A DNA stretch of 48,666 nt from Jatrophihabitans endophyticus (GCF_900129455.1 NZ_FQVU01000009.1:1-48666); one strand, 5' to 3'. Shown: positions 14,621-22,524, numbered from the stretch's first letter. Numbers and translations are program-made. Notes: generated from the sequence alone by a model not told the origin.

Positions 14621-15958
14621 TTACGAGCGGGCGAGCCGGTAGACGGCGCCGGCCTGGTCGTCGGTGATGTACACGGCACCGTCGGGCCCGCGGACCGCCG
14701 CGACCGGGCGGCCCCACCGCGAGCCGTCGCCGTTCTGGAACCCGCTGACCAGGATCTGCCGGCCGCCGAGCTTGCCCTTCGACCAGTGCAGGAACGTCAC
14801 CGTCGGGGCGCGGGGCGGCGTCCGGTTCCACGACCCGTGCGTGGCGACCAGTGCGCCGGTGCCGAAGGGTTTGGGCAGCGTGGCGAACGCGAGTCCGAGC
14901 GGCGCCGAGTGCGCCGGGAAGCCGCGTTCGAGACGCCGCAGCTTCGCGCAGTCCAGCTTGCTGCCGGTCGGGTTCGTCTCCGCGTCCCGGATGAACGGCC
15001 GGTCGCCGAGGTCGAACTTGGTGCCCTTGCGGCCCGCCGACACGTCCGGCTGCGGCTGGCAGTACGGCCAGCCGAGATCGCGGCCCGAGCGGAGCTTGGC
15101 CAGCGCCTCCATCGGGTGGTCGTTGACGTAGGACGTGATGACCTTGCCGTAGTCGTCGCTGCCGTCGCCGTCGTAGTCACGGTGGTACGGGTACTCGATC
15201 TGGTCGCGGTTGTTGACCGCCGTCCACACCGCGCCCTTCGGGTCGAGCGCGAGGCCGGTGCCGTTGCGCACGCCGCGCGCGTAGACCTGCAGCTTCTTGG
15301 TGGTGGGCGACCACCGCATGATCGTGGCGCGCTGCGGGCTGGCGCTGCGGTCCTGCGCCGAGATGTTGCCGGTGCTGCCGATCGAGAGGTAGACGGTGCC
15401 GTTCGCCGCCACGGCCACGCTCTTGAGCGCGTGCGCGTACTGGCCGCCGAGCTCGGGGCTCTTCGCGTCGGGCAGACCACCGATGAGCTGACGCTTCCCG
15501 GTGGCCTTGCCCTTGGCGTACGCCACGGTGTCGATGCGGTTGCTCTCGGCCACGTAGAGGGTGTTGCCGCGGAAGGCGAGGCCGTGCGGCTGCCGCAGAC
15601 CGGAGAGCAGGGTCCGCGCGGCGGGCGCCTTGCCCTTGCGTGGCGTGAGCACCTGGACGTCGCCGTGGCCGGGGCGTGAGACGAGCAGCCGACGGTCGGG
15701 GGTCCAGACCGCGAGCCGGGGCGCGTCGAGTCGCGCCCAGACCGACATCGTCCAGCCGCGGGGCACCACCACGGTGCGCTTCGTGTCGAACGGCGCGCCG
15801 CCGCGGCCGGCGGGCACCGACACGGTCACGCGGTGTTTCGTCTTGCTCGTGGCGGCCGGCGCGGACCGGTCGTCGGCGCCCGGCGACCCGCAGGCCGTGG
15901 CGACGAGAGCCAGGGCGGGCAGCGCGGCGAACAGCGTGCGGCGACGGGTCATGGTCAT
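14621..15958 (-). CDS. Sorbosone dehydrogenase-like PQQ-type beta-propeller lipoprotein
   Basis: 445 residues. The signal peptide has a lipobox in LVATACGS. The propeller contains GLRQPHGLAFRGNTLYVAES, SVAVAANGTVYLSIGSTGNI, ARGVRNGTGLALDPKGAVWT, a Ca-type loop HRDYDGDGSDDYGK, GWPYCQPQPD, and ATHGSWNRTPP, ending GPDGAVYITDDQAGAVYRL. This matches the L-sorbosone/glucose dehydrogenase group, which oxidises aldoses outside the membrane with PQQ in characterised members; many actinobacterial members have unknown substrates and no PQQ pathway is seen here. GGGAGG lies before the first of two ATGs. It diverges from the MaoC gene across the symmetric repeat array. Confidence 0.88.
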   Translation of the reverse strand: MTMTRRRTLFAALPALALVATACGSPGADDRSAPAATSKTKHRVTVSVPAGRGGAPFDTKRTVVVPRGWTMSVWARLDAPRLAVWTPDRRLLVSRPGHGDVQVLTPRKGKAPAARTLLSGLRQPHGLAFRGNTLYVAESNRIDTVAYAKGKATGKRQLIGGLPDAKSPELGGQYAHALKSVAVAANGTVYLSIGSTGNISAQDRSASPQRATIMRWSPTTKKLQVYARGVRNGTGLALDPKGAVWTAVNNRDQIEYPYHRDYDGDGSDDYGKVITSYVNDHPMEALAKLRSGRDLGWPYCQPQPDVSAGRKGTKFDLGDRPFIRDAETNPTGSKLDCAKLRRLERGFPAHSAPLGLAFATLPKPFGTGALVATHGSWNRTPPRAPTVTFLHWSKGKLGGRQILVSGFQNGDGSRWGRPVAAVRGPDGAVYITDDQAGAVYRLARS

Positions 15959-16014
15959 CGTGGCCTCCCGGGGGTGTCAGCCGTGCGACCCGCCCACCGT
16001 ACGTCGGGGTGGCC

Positions 16015-16120
16015 CGACTGGCGAGTTGCGATGTCGACTGGCGGCTTGCGGGCCGACTGTCGACCTATAGGTCGACAGTCGGCGGAAAAGTCGCCAGTCG
16101 GCGGGGGAAGTCGCCAGTCG
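16015..16120. repeat. Dyad-symmetric array of six 10-bp words around a perfect 32-bp palindrome
   Basis: CGACTGGCGA at 16015-16024, CGACTGGCGG at 16035-16044 and CGACTGTCGA at 16054-16063 are mirrored by TCGACAGTCG at 16072-16081 and TCGCCAGTCG at 16091-16100 and 16111-16120. Every mirror position is exact about a centre between 16067 and 16068. The core (16052-16083) is GCCGACTGTCGACCTA joined to its own reverse complement. Copies recur every 19-20 bases, about two helical turns. The array lies in the 223-base divergent region between the dehydrogenase-like lipoprotein and MaoC copy 2. Confidence 0.9.
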
Positions 16121-16142
16121 ACGGGGGGCGGACGCCGGCCGA

Positions 16143-16148
16143 TACGGT
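16143..16148 (+). promoter_or_regulatory. -10 element of MaoC copy 2
   Basis: TACGGT lies 33 bases before the ATG at 16182, so this message has a leader that includes GGGAG just before the start. The symmetric array ends 23 bases upstream of it, over the expected -35 region. Confidence 0.45.
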
Positions 16149-16181
16149 GAGCCCGCACATCCGCGACTGCCAGGGAGCCCG

Positions 16182-16637
16182 ATGAGGACGTTCGACTCGG
16201 TGAGCGAGCTCGCCGCGATCACCGGCGAGCGGATCGGTGACAGCGAGTGGGTCACGGTCACGCAGCACGAGATCGACCTGTTCGCCGACGCGACCGGCGA
16301 TCACCAGTGGATCCACGTGGACCCGGCGGCGGCGGCCGACGGCCCCTTCGGGACGACGATCGCGCACGGCTTCATGACCCTGGCCCTGCTGCCGCGGCTG
16401 TGGGCGGAGATGTACACCGTCGGCGGCGTGCGGATGGGCGTCAACTACGGCCTGAACAAGGTCCGCTTCCCGGCGCCGGTCCCGGTCGGCTCGCGGCTGC
16501 GCGCGAGCTCGGTCGTGGTGTCGGTCGAGGACCTGGGCCACGGCGCGCACCAGGTCACGCTCGCCACCACCGTCGAGATCGAGGGCGGCGACAAGCCCGC
16601 CTGCGTCGCCGAGAGCGTCGTCCGCTACCTCACCTGA
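16182..16637 (+). CDS. MaoC-family (R)-enoyl-CoA hydratase-like protein, copy 2
   Basis: 151 residues, one hot-dog domain. The catalytic segment FADATGDHQWIHVDPAAAAD then TTIAHGFMTLALLP matches the hydratase 2 motif (Asp and His in GDHQWIHVD) better than copy 1, where the Gly is lost. VRMGVNYGLNKVRFPAPVPV and GGDKPACVAESVVRYL align closely with copy 1 at 11792-12262, so the two are recent paralogues. GGGAGCCCG precedes the ATG. The divergent array upstream suggests specific regulation. It is followed 43 bases later by an unrelated hypothetical gene. Confidence 0.9.
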   Translation: MRTFDSVSELAAITGERIGDSEWVTVTQHEIDLFADATGDHQWIHVDPAAAADGPFGTTIAHGFMTLALLPRLWAEMYTVGGVRMGVNYGLNKVRFPAPVPVGSRLRASSVVVSVEDLGHGAHQVTLATTVEIEGGDKPACVAESVVRYLT

Positions 16638-16680
16638 CCCGCGCCGGGCCGGTCGCGCCCCGCGGGTGAACAATCGGCGG

Positions 16681-17697
16681 ATGGACGACCTCGCGCGCCG
16701 ACTCCTCGCGGCCCACACCCGCTTCCAGGCCGATCGCCTGCGCGGCGACGACCTCGCGGAGCTGGTCGGTCGCGAGGTCGACCACGCGCTCGCCGTCGCG
16801 CGCCGGTTCACGCTCGACGACGTGGTCGACCGCGACGACGTCACCGACGTCGCGGTCAAGTACGTCGCCGCCTTCCGGTTGCCCGGCGCGATCCCCGAGC
16901 TCGCCGGCGACATCGCGATGCGCATCCGCACCCATCCCGCGAACCGGGCGCGCGTGGGCGAGGTGCTGCCGCGGCGCCACGTCGAGGCCGCACTCGACAA
17001 GTTCGGCGAGATGCACGACGTGCGCGCGCGACTGGCCGACCGGCTCGCGGACAACCCGGGCGTGCGGCTGTGGCTGACCGACTTCCTGCACTCGCTGACC
17101 ACCGACGCCGTGCTCGCCAACCGCCGGCTGGCCGAGCGCATCCCGGGCGTCGCGGCGGCGCTCTCGATGGGCGACCGCGTCGCCGGCGGTGCGGTGCGCG
17201 AGGCCGATCGGCTGGGCCGGGCCGCGGCCGAGCGCGCCGCCGGCGGCATCATCGCCCGCTGGCGCGACTCCCTCGCCGGGACCGCCGGGCCCGACGACGA
17301 GCTCGTCGCGACGCTGCTCGACGTGTGGGACGACCTCGCGGAGCGGACCATGGCCGACGCGCTCGGCGGCGTCGACGACGACGACCTCGTCGACCTCGTC
17401 GTGGTCGCGTACGACTTCTGGCTCGAGTTCCGCGAGAGCCCCTACCTGCACTCGCTCGTGTTCACGGGCGTCGACTACTTCTTCGACACCTACGGCGGCT
17501 ACCCGCTCGACGCGTTGCTCGCGGAGTTCGGGCTCGGCCGCGACGACCTCGTGGAGGAGGCGATGCGGTTCGCGCCGCGTGCCGTGCGAGCGCTGGACGA
17601 GGCCGGTGAGCTCGAGAACCTGGTCCGCCGCCAGCTCGCCCCGTTCTACGAGTCCGACGAGGCCCGGGCCCTGCTCGCCGAGGCGTCAGTCGAGTAG
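16681..17697 (+). CDS. Hypothetical protein (338 aa)
   Basis: Not recognised. It is a long, highly charged, mainly helical protein (starts MDDLARRLLAAHTRFQADRL) with no signal peptide. Notable segments are RRFTLDDVVDRDDVTDVAVK YVAAFRLPG, LTTDAVLANRRLAERIPGVA, GGIIARWRDSL and an acidic DDELVATLLDVWDDLAERTM. A conserved-looking aromatic patch, YDFWLEFRESPYLHSLVF GVDYFFDTYGGYP, lies near 245-280. The ATG is six bases after AACAAT, in the leaderless pattern; a GTG 15 bases upstream is possible. Its last 12 bases overlap the convergent TetR gene. Confidence 0.72.
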   Translation: MDDLARRLLAAHTRFQADRLRGDDLAELVGREVDHALAVARRFTLDDVVDRDDVTDVAVKYVAAFRLPGAIPELAGDIAMRIRTHPANRARVGEVLPRRHVEAALDKFGEMHDVRARLADRLADNPGVRLWLTDFLHSLTTDAVLANRRLAERIPGVAAALSMGDRVAGGAVREADRLGRAAAERAAGGIIARWRDSLAGTAGPDDELVATLLDVWDDLAERTMADALGGVDDDDLVDLVVVAYDFWLEFRESPYLHSLVFTGVDYFFDTYGGYPLDALLAEFGLGRDDLVEEAMRFAPRAVRALDEAGELENLVRRQLAPFYESDEARALLAEASVE

Positions 17698-18204
17698 TCG
17701 GGCGAGGGCGCGCTCGGCGGCCTCGGCGCTCGCCCGGCGCCCGCGCCCCAGCGCGGTGAACCGGCGTCCCACGATGAGTGTCAGCGTGAGGACCGCGCGC
17801 AGCTCGGCCTCCTCGTCGTCGCAGAACTCGCCGTACGCCTCGCCGAGGCGGTCGAGCCACCGGCGGTCGACGCGGCGCAGTCGGCGCGCCACCGCCGGAT
17901 CGTGCCGGGCCCAGTCCCGTACCGCCGGCTCGACCGTGCGCTCGGACGGGGTCGAGAACAGCCGCCGGACGCGTTCGCGGCCGTCACCCTCGACGTCGGG
18001 CGGGCCGGCGTGCTCCTCCCACGTGTCCAGGACGGCCGCGAGCAGCGCGTCGCGGTCGGCGAAGTGCCAGTAGAAGCTGCCCTTGGTCGCGCCGACGAGC
18101 CGGGCGAGCGCCTCGACCCGGACGGCCTGCGGGCCACCGCCCGCGGCGAGCGCTCGCGTCGCCGCGTCGACCCAGACCTCCCGGGGGGTACGAGCAACTG
18201 CCAC
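17686..18204 (-). CDS. TetR-family transcriptional regulator
   Basis: 172 residues. The N-terminal helix-turn-helix covers residues 8-52: VWVDAATRALAAGGGPQAVR VEALARLVGATKGSFYWHFA DRDALLAAVL, with the family-typical GATKGSFYWHF recognition helix. The C-terminal ligand domain is degenerate. A 24-bp inverted repeat begins at the start codon and contains the likely -10 element, so the gene should repress itself. The GTG start at 18204 lies six bases after TAACGT. It follows the serine hydrolase gene on the same strand, 48 bases downstream, and may also control it. Confidence 0.9.
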   Translation of the reverse strand: MAVARTPREVWVDAATRALAAGGGPQAVRVEALARLVGATKGSFYWHFADRDALLAAVLDTWEEHAGPPDVEGDGRERVRRLFSTPSERTVEPAVRDWARHDPAVARRLRRVDRRWLDRLGEAYGEFCDDEEAELRAVLTLTLIVGRRFTALGRGRRASAEAAERALARLLD

Positions 18205-18227
18205 ATCCGTACGTTAGCGTACGGATG
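18204..18227. promoter_or_regulatory. TetR autoregulatory operator with embedded -10 element
   Basis: CATCCGTACG-TTAG-CGTACGGATG is a perfect 10-bp inverted repeat with a 4-base spacer. On the minus strand TAACGT (18216-18211) lies six bases before the GTG at 18204, inside the repeat, so a bound regulator would cover both the promoter and the start codon. Confidence 0.75.
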
Positions 18228-18252
18228 CGGCAGTCGCGTCGTGGACGGTTCG

Positions 18253-19458
18253 TCACTTCGCGCAGAGCGCGGTCTTCACCAGCCCCTCGGTGTCGTCGAC
18301 CTCGGCCTGCGTCTCCTGCAGCCGGGTGACGGCGACGGTCACGGCACGCCCCCCGGTGGTGGCGTAGTTCGAGGTCGCGTAGCCGGGGACGTCCCCGCCG
18401 TGGCCCCACGCGAGGCCGCCGCAGGGCAACGACACGCTGATCAGACCGAGGCCGTAACGGGCGTCCTTGCCCAGGTCGGTCGCCGGGACGGTCTGCTGCA
18501 TCTCCCGCAGCTGGGCCGCCGGCAGCAGGCGGCCACCGAGCAGCGCGGTCATGAAGCGGTTGACGTCACTGGGGGTGGCGACGATCGCGCCGGCCGCCCA
18601 GGCCCAGCCGGTGTCCTGCACGGTGACGTCGGTGAGCGGGGTCGTCGGGGTCTCCCGGTAGTAGCCGTGCGGGTGCCGGCCGTGGATGCGCTCGTCGCCG
18701 GTGTTCGGGAAGTACGTGTGGCGCAGGCCGATCCGGTCGATGACCCGGTCGGTGATGAGCTCGCCGAGCGGCCGTCCGGTGACCCGCTGGGCGATGAGGC
18801 CGAGCGTGACGTAGTTGGTGTTGCTGTAGGCCCAGCTCGTGCCCGGCGCGAACTGCGCCTTCTGGGTGAGCGCGATGTCGATCAGCTGGCGCGGCTCGAG
18901 GTATTCGTGCTGGTGCGGCAGGAAGTGCGTGCCGATCTCGTTGGTGTAGTTCGGCAGGCCGCTGGTGTGCTGCAGCAGCTGCCGCACGGTGATGTGACGC
19001 CCGTCGATGCCGTTGCCGCGCAGCAGCCCCGGCAGGTAGGTGTCGACCGACGCGTCGAGGCGGATCTGCCCCGACCCCACCAGCTGCAGGATCACGACCG
19101 CGGTGAACATCTTGGTGTTGCTGCCGATGCGCACCTGGCCGTCGCGGGGCACCGGCGCCTTCGTGCGCGCGTCTCCGACGCCCGCGGTGTAGTCGCGTTC
19201 GCCGTGCCCGACGCCGCTGACGGACGCGAGCGCGCCCGGGAAACCGTCCTTCGTCACGAGGCGGTCGAGACCGTCCTGGACGACGCCGCCGCGGGTCGTC
19301 CCGCTCGTCGGGGTGCCGCGGTCGGCGGGGCGGGCCGCCGCGGGTTGGACGGTCGCGGCGCCGACGGAGCCGGCGGCGATCACCGCGGCGGCCAGGGCGA
19401 CGGCCCGCCGCCGCCAGGGCGCGGCCGTCGCTGTGGGGGTTCCGGTGTGAGATGTCAT
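18253..19458 (-). CDS. Serine hydrolase, class C beta-lactamase/D,D-carboxypeptidase fold
   Basis: 401 residues. The signal peptide (about 1-43, RRRAVALAAAVIAAG ... AAARPAD) indicates export. Active-site motifs: SNTK (Ser113, Lys116) in RIGSNTKMFTA, YSN (Tyr211) in WAYSNTNYVTLG, and HGG (353-355) in WGHGGDVPGY. This resembles Streptomyces R61 D,D-carboxypeptidase, which trims or transfers peptidoglycan stem peptides; relatives also include esterases. The ATG is seven bases after a TAGCGT hexamer (minus strand, 19471-19466). A TetR gene follows 48 bases downstream. Confidence 0.9.
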   Translation of the reverse strand: MTSHTGTPTATAAPWRRRAVALAAAVIAAGSVGAATVQPAAARPADRGTPTSGTTRGGVVQDGLDRLVTKDGFPGALASVSGVGHGERDYTAGVGDARTKAPVPRDGQVRIGSNTKMFTAVVILQLVGSGQIRLDASVDTYLPGLLRGNGIDGRHITVRQLLQHTSGLPNYTNEIGTHFLPHQHEYLEPRQLIDIALTQKAQFAPGTSWAYSNTNYVTLGLIAQRVTGRPLGELITDRVIDRIGLRHTYFPNTGDERIHGRHPHGYYRETPTTPLTDVTVQDTGWAWAAGAIVATPSDVNRFMTALLGGRLLPAAQLREMQQTVPATDLGKDARYGLGLISVSLPCGGLAWGHGGDVPGYATSNYATTGGRAVTVAVTRLQETQAEVDDTEGLVKTALCAK

Positions 19459-19465
19459 GCCCGAA

Positions 19466-19471
19466 ACGCTA
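19466..19471 (-). promoter_or_regulatory. -10 element of the serine hydrolase gene (leaderless)
   Basis: TAGCGT on the minus strand ends seven bases before the ATG at 19458, with no Shine-Dalgarno. Confidence 0.5.
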
Positions 19472-19591
19472 GGAATGCGTGGCCGGCGCGGCGAGGGCCC
19501 ACGGCCGCCTCTTGGCGGTGGTGCTGGCACCACCGGTGGATGGGGTCCGTCGCCCACCGCGCCGGCGCCCGCGCTCGGCGATACTGACCCG

Positions 19592-20827
19592 ATGGACGCA
19601 CGCGGCCCCGCCCGGTGGCGTGCCGCCGCGGCGCGATGGCTGCGCGCGGTGCGCACACTGGTGGCCGCCGCGCTCGTGGACGTCGTGGGCGTGCTGCTCC
19701 TCCTCGCCCTGCTCGGCAGCGCCGTGCTGTGCCTCGTCGGCGTCGGTCTCCCGCTCGCCGACCGTGCCGCGGCGGGCGTGCGCGGGCTGGTCGACCGCCG
19801 ACGCCGGCGCGCCGAGCCGCCCATCGCGTCGCCGTACCCGCCGCTGCCGGTCGAGCGGGGTCCCCGGCTGCGGCAGCTGGTGACGACGCCCGCCACGTGG
19901 CGCGATCTCGCGTGGCTCGCCCTGCCGCTGCGGCTCGTCGCCGCCGCCGGCCTGCTGGTGCTGACCTATCTGACGGTGCAGACGCTGCTGCTGTCGCTGC
20001 TGTGGCTCGTGCTGCCCGTGGAGCGGGTCGGCAGCCTCGGCATGGCGGTGACGGGGTTCGGCACCGCCGCGCTCGGCGTCGTCAACGCCGTCCTGCTCGG
20101 CATCGTCGCCGCGCTGGCCCCGACCGCGCTGCTGCGCGGCGACGCCTGGCTGGCCCGCTGGCTGCTCGGCGCCAGCGCCGCCACCCGGCTCACCGCCCGG
20201 GTCGAGTCGCTGGCCGCGGCCCGGCACGCGGCCGTCGACGCGTCCGCCGTCGAGCTGCGCCGCATCGAACGGGACCTGCACGACGGTGCGCAGGCCCGCC
20301 TGGTCGCCATGGGCATGACGCTGGGGATGGCCGAGTCCAGCTTCGACACCGACCCCGCGCTCGCGCGCGCCCTCGTGGGCGACGCGCGCGGCGAGATCCA
20401 GACCGCCCTGGGCGAGCTGCGCGACCTCGTCCGGGGCATCGCCCCGCCGCTGCTGGCCGAGCGGGGCATCGTCGGCGCGCTCGAGGCGATGACGCACACC
20501 AGCTCGATCCCGGTCGTCCTGGACGCGCGCCTCGGGCGGCGATTGGCCCGGCCGGTCGAGACGGCGGCGTACTTCACGGTCGTCGAGGCGCTCACCAACG
20601 CCGCCAAGCACAGCGGGGCGGACACGATCCGGGTGACGATCCTGGACCGGGGCGACGCGCTCGCGCTGCAGGTCCGCGACGACGGCCGCGGCGGCGCCGA
20701 CCCGCTCGGCGGCAGCGGGCTGCGTGGCGTGCAGTCCCGCCTCGCGCCCTTCGACGGCACGCTGCGGATCTCCAGCCCGCCGGGCGGCCCGACCGTCGTC
20801 GACGTGGAGTTGCCGTGCGGGTCCTGA
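19592..20827 (+). CDS. Two-component sensor histidine kinase (NarL/LuxR-paired, HisKA_3)
   Basis: 411 residues. Membrane helices are near 22-55, 105-140 and 150-180 (VDVVGVLLLLALLGSAVLCL; LVAAAGLLVLTYLTVQTLLL; ALGVVNAVLLGIVAALAPTA). The dimerisation/phosphoacceptor segment is ELRRIERDLHDGAQARLVAM with His230. The ATPase domain has ALTNAAKHSGADTIRV (N box) and DDGRGGADPLGGSGLRGVQS (G boxes). It phosphorylates its partner regulator, whose gene overlaps its 3' end. The ATG is six bases after GATACT (19580-19585) with no Shine-Dalgarno. A ligand domain between the helices is not obvious, so the signal may be sensed in the membrane. Confidence 0.92.
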   Translation: MDARGPARWRAAAARWLRAVRTLVAAALVDVVGVLLLLALLGSAVLCLVGVGLPLADRAAAGVRGLVDRRRRRAEPPIASPYPPLPVERGPRLRQLVTTPATWRDLAWLALPLRLVAAAGLLVLTYLTVQTLLLSLLWLVLPVERVGSLGMAVTGFGTAALGVVNAVLLGIVAALAPTALLRGDAWLARWLLGASAATRLTARVESLAAARHAAVDASAVELRRIERDLHDGAQARLVAMGMTLGMAESSFDTDPALARALVGDARGEIQTALGELRDLVRGIAPPLLAERGIVGALEAMTHTSSIPVVLDARLGRRLARPVETAAYFTVVEALTNAAKHSGADTIRVTILDRGDALALQVRDDGRGGADPLGGSGLRGVQSRLAPFDGTLRISSPPGGPTVVDVELPCGS

Positions 20828-21486
20828 TCGCCGAGGACCTCGCGCTGCTGCGCGCCGGGCTCGCCCGCATCCTCGCCGCGAACGGCTTCGAGGTGGTCGC
20901 CGAGCTCGCGGACGGGCACGGGCTCGCCGAGCGCATCGTCGAGGTGCGCCCGGACGTCTCGATCGTCGACGTGCGGCTGCCGCCCTCGTTCACCGACGAG
21001 GGGCTGCGGGCGACGCTCGCGGCCCGCCGGGCCGTCCCCGGTCTGCCCATCCTGATCCTGTCGCAGTTCGTCGAGCACGTGTACGCCACCGAACTGCTCT
21101 CCGACCGCTCCGGCGGCGTCGGCTACCTGCTCAAGGACCGGGTGGGCAACGTGGCCGACTTCGTCGACGCGGTGGTGCGCGTGGCCGACGGCGGGACGGC
21201 GCTCGACCCCGACGTCGTCGCGCAGCTGCTCGCCGGCACCCGGCAGCGGGCCCGCCTCGCCGCGCTCACGCCGCGCGAGCGGGAGGTGCTCGCCGTCATG
21301 GCCGAGGGCCGCTCCAACAGCGCGATCGCCGAGCGGCTGGTCGTCAGCGACAAGGCGGTCAGCAAGCACATCAACAACATCTTCGCCAAGCTCGACCTGC
21401 CGCCCTCCGACGAGCACCACCGTCGCGTGCTCGCCGTGCTCACCCACCAGCAGGAGTCGGCGCGGCAGCTGCCCGAGCCCGGCTGA
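20815..21486 (+). CDS. Two-component response regulator, LuxR/NarL type
   Basis: 223 residues. The receiver domain begins VRVLIAEDLALLRAGLARIL; the phosphoacceptor Asp is in VSIVDVRLPPSFTDEG and the conserved Lys in GYLLKDRV. The C-terminal LuxR helix-turn-helix is LTPREREVLAVMAEGRSNSA IAERLVVSDKAVSKHINNIF. The GTG lies inside the kinase gene, 13 bases before the kinase stop ends, so the pair is co-translated. The stop is three bases from the convergent flavin reductase stop. Targets are unknown; the nearest candidates are the divergent serine hydrolase and its own operon. Confidence 0.93.
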   Translation: MRVLIAEDLALLRAGLARILAANGFEVVAELADGHGLAERIVEVRPDVSIVDVRLPPSFTDEGLRATLAARRAVPGLPILILSQFVEHVYATELLSDRSGGVGYLLKDRVGNVADFVDAVVRVADGGTALDPDVVAQLLAGTRQRARLAALTPREREVLAVMAEGRSNSAIAERLVVSDKAVSKHINNIFAKLDLPPSDEHHRRVLAVLTHQQESARQLPEPG

Positions 21487-21489
21487 TCG

Positions 21490-22011
21490 TCAGCCCGGCG
21501 GGAAGACGAGCTGACGGAACTCGCTGGAGTGGAAGACGAGCGGCCGGCGCTGCGGGAACGACTCGATCTCGTGCACCTCGAGCAGCGCGATCACGTGGTC
21601 GCCGGCCGGGAACTCGGCGTGGACGTCGCACTCGAGCCACAGGCACGCGCCGTCGATCAGCACCGCACCCGAGGCCGGTGTCGTGGAGCGGACGTCGGCG
21701 AAGCGATCCCGGCCGCGCGCGGCGAACTGCCGGGCGAGGCGGTCCTGGTCGTCGGCGAGGACGCTGACGCCGAGCCGTTCGCCGGCGCGCAGCGTGGGCC
21801 ACGTCGCCGACGTCCGGGCGAAGCAGACCGAGACCAGCGGCGGGACGAGTGACACCGAGGTGAACGAGCTGGCGGCCATGCCGACGGGCTCGCCGGCCCG
21901 CCGGGCGGCCACGACGGTGACGCCGCTCGGGAAGGCGGCGAAGGCCGCCCGCAGCACCTCGGCGTCGAAGCGCGCCGGGTCGATTCCGCCGTCACTGCCG
22001 TCGCCGCTCAC
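21490..22011 (-). CDS. Flavin reductase-like FMN-binding protein
   Basis: 173 residues, normal for the short-chain flavin reductase family (split-barrel FMN-binding), usually partners of two-component monooxygenases that supply reduced flavin. Conserved stretches: FAAFPSGVTVVAARRAGEPV GMAASSFTSVSLVPPLVSVC, ERLGVSVLADDQDRLARQFA ARGRDRFAD and AGDHVIALLEVHEIE. GTG start at 22011. No monooxygenase gene is nearby, so its partner may be elsewhere. It diverges from the HNH nuclease gene. Confidence 0.9.
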   Translation of the reverse strand: MSGDGSDGGIDPARFDAEVLRAAFAAFPSGVTVVAARRAGEPVGMAASSFTSVSLVPPLVSVCFARTSATWPTLRAGERLGVSVLADDQDRLARQFAARGRDRFADVRSTTPASGAVLIDGACLWLECDVHAEFPAGDHVIALLEVHEIESFPQRRPLVFHSSEFRQLVFPPG

Positions 22012-22100
22012 GGCTCCGGTCTACCCGGCCGTCGCCGTCACCGGCAACGCGGTCTCGCTCACGGTGCCGCCCGCCGCCCGGGTGAGGCACCATCGACGGG

Positions 22101-22127
22101 GTGATGGACGCGCAGGCGGCGCCGTGA
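22101..22127 (+). other. Possible 8-codon leader reading frame before the HNH gene
   Basis: GTG ATG GAC GCG CAG GCG GCG CCG TGA gives VMDAQAAP. CACCAT lies seven bases upstream, in leaderless spacing. The TGA overlaps the GTG start of the HNH gene (GTGA). It may couple translation of the nuclease; it could also be chance. Confidence 0.3.
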
Positions 22128-22516
22128 CGGTCACGCAACCGAACCGGGCGCAGCGACGGCTCGCGGCCGTGCGCCGCGACGGCGGCACGTGCGTGTGGTG
22201 CGGCCGGCTGTTCGGCCCCCTGGTGCCGCCGACGACCGAGCACCTCGTGCCGCGGGTGAAGGGCGGCCCGTCCTGGGCCGAGAACGAGGTCGCCGCCTGC
22301 CGGCGGTGCAATGCCCAGCGCGGCCACCTCACCCCCGCGCACTGGATCGAGGAGTGCCGCGGCCGGGGATGGGAGCCCGACGTCGCCCGCGTCGCGGCCC
22401 GGCTCGCGGCGCTCGCGGCGGCGATCGCCGAGCGGGGCGGCCAGCGTCGGGCCCGGCCCTACGTCGCCGCGCAGCTGCGTCGGCTGGCCCGGCTGGCCGG
22501 CCCGGCGGGACCGTAG
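22124..22516 (+). CDS. HNH endonuclease
   Basis: 130 residues from GTG 22124. The HNH domain has a zinc knuckle Cys23/Cys26 (TCVWCGRLF) and Cys59/Cys62 (AACRRCNAQRGH), with catalytic-site histidine in TTEHLVPRVKGG (His40) and Asn54 in WAENEV. The C-terminal helix region is Arg/Ala-rich. Single-domain HNH proteins of this size are common in actinobacteria and are generally assumed to nick or cut DNA, with unknown cellular role. No methylase or phage gene is nearby. The histidine phosphatase gene follows after 20 bases but has its own -10-like hexamer. Confidence 0.85.
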   Translation: MTVTQPNRAQRRLAAVRRDGGTCVWCGRLFGPLVPPTTEHLVPRVKGGPSWAENEVAACRRCNAQRGHLTPAHWIEECRGRGWEPDVARVAARLAALAAAIAERGGQRRARPYVAAQLRRLARLAGPAGP

Positions 22517-22524
22517 CGGTGCCC

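Noticed and set aside
22124-22516. Restriction-modification or phage island around the HNH gene
   Set aside because: No methyltransferase, integrase, capsid or tail genes occur nearby, and base composition is like that of its neighbours.
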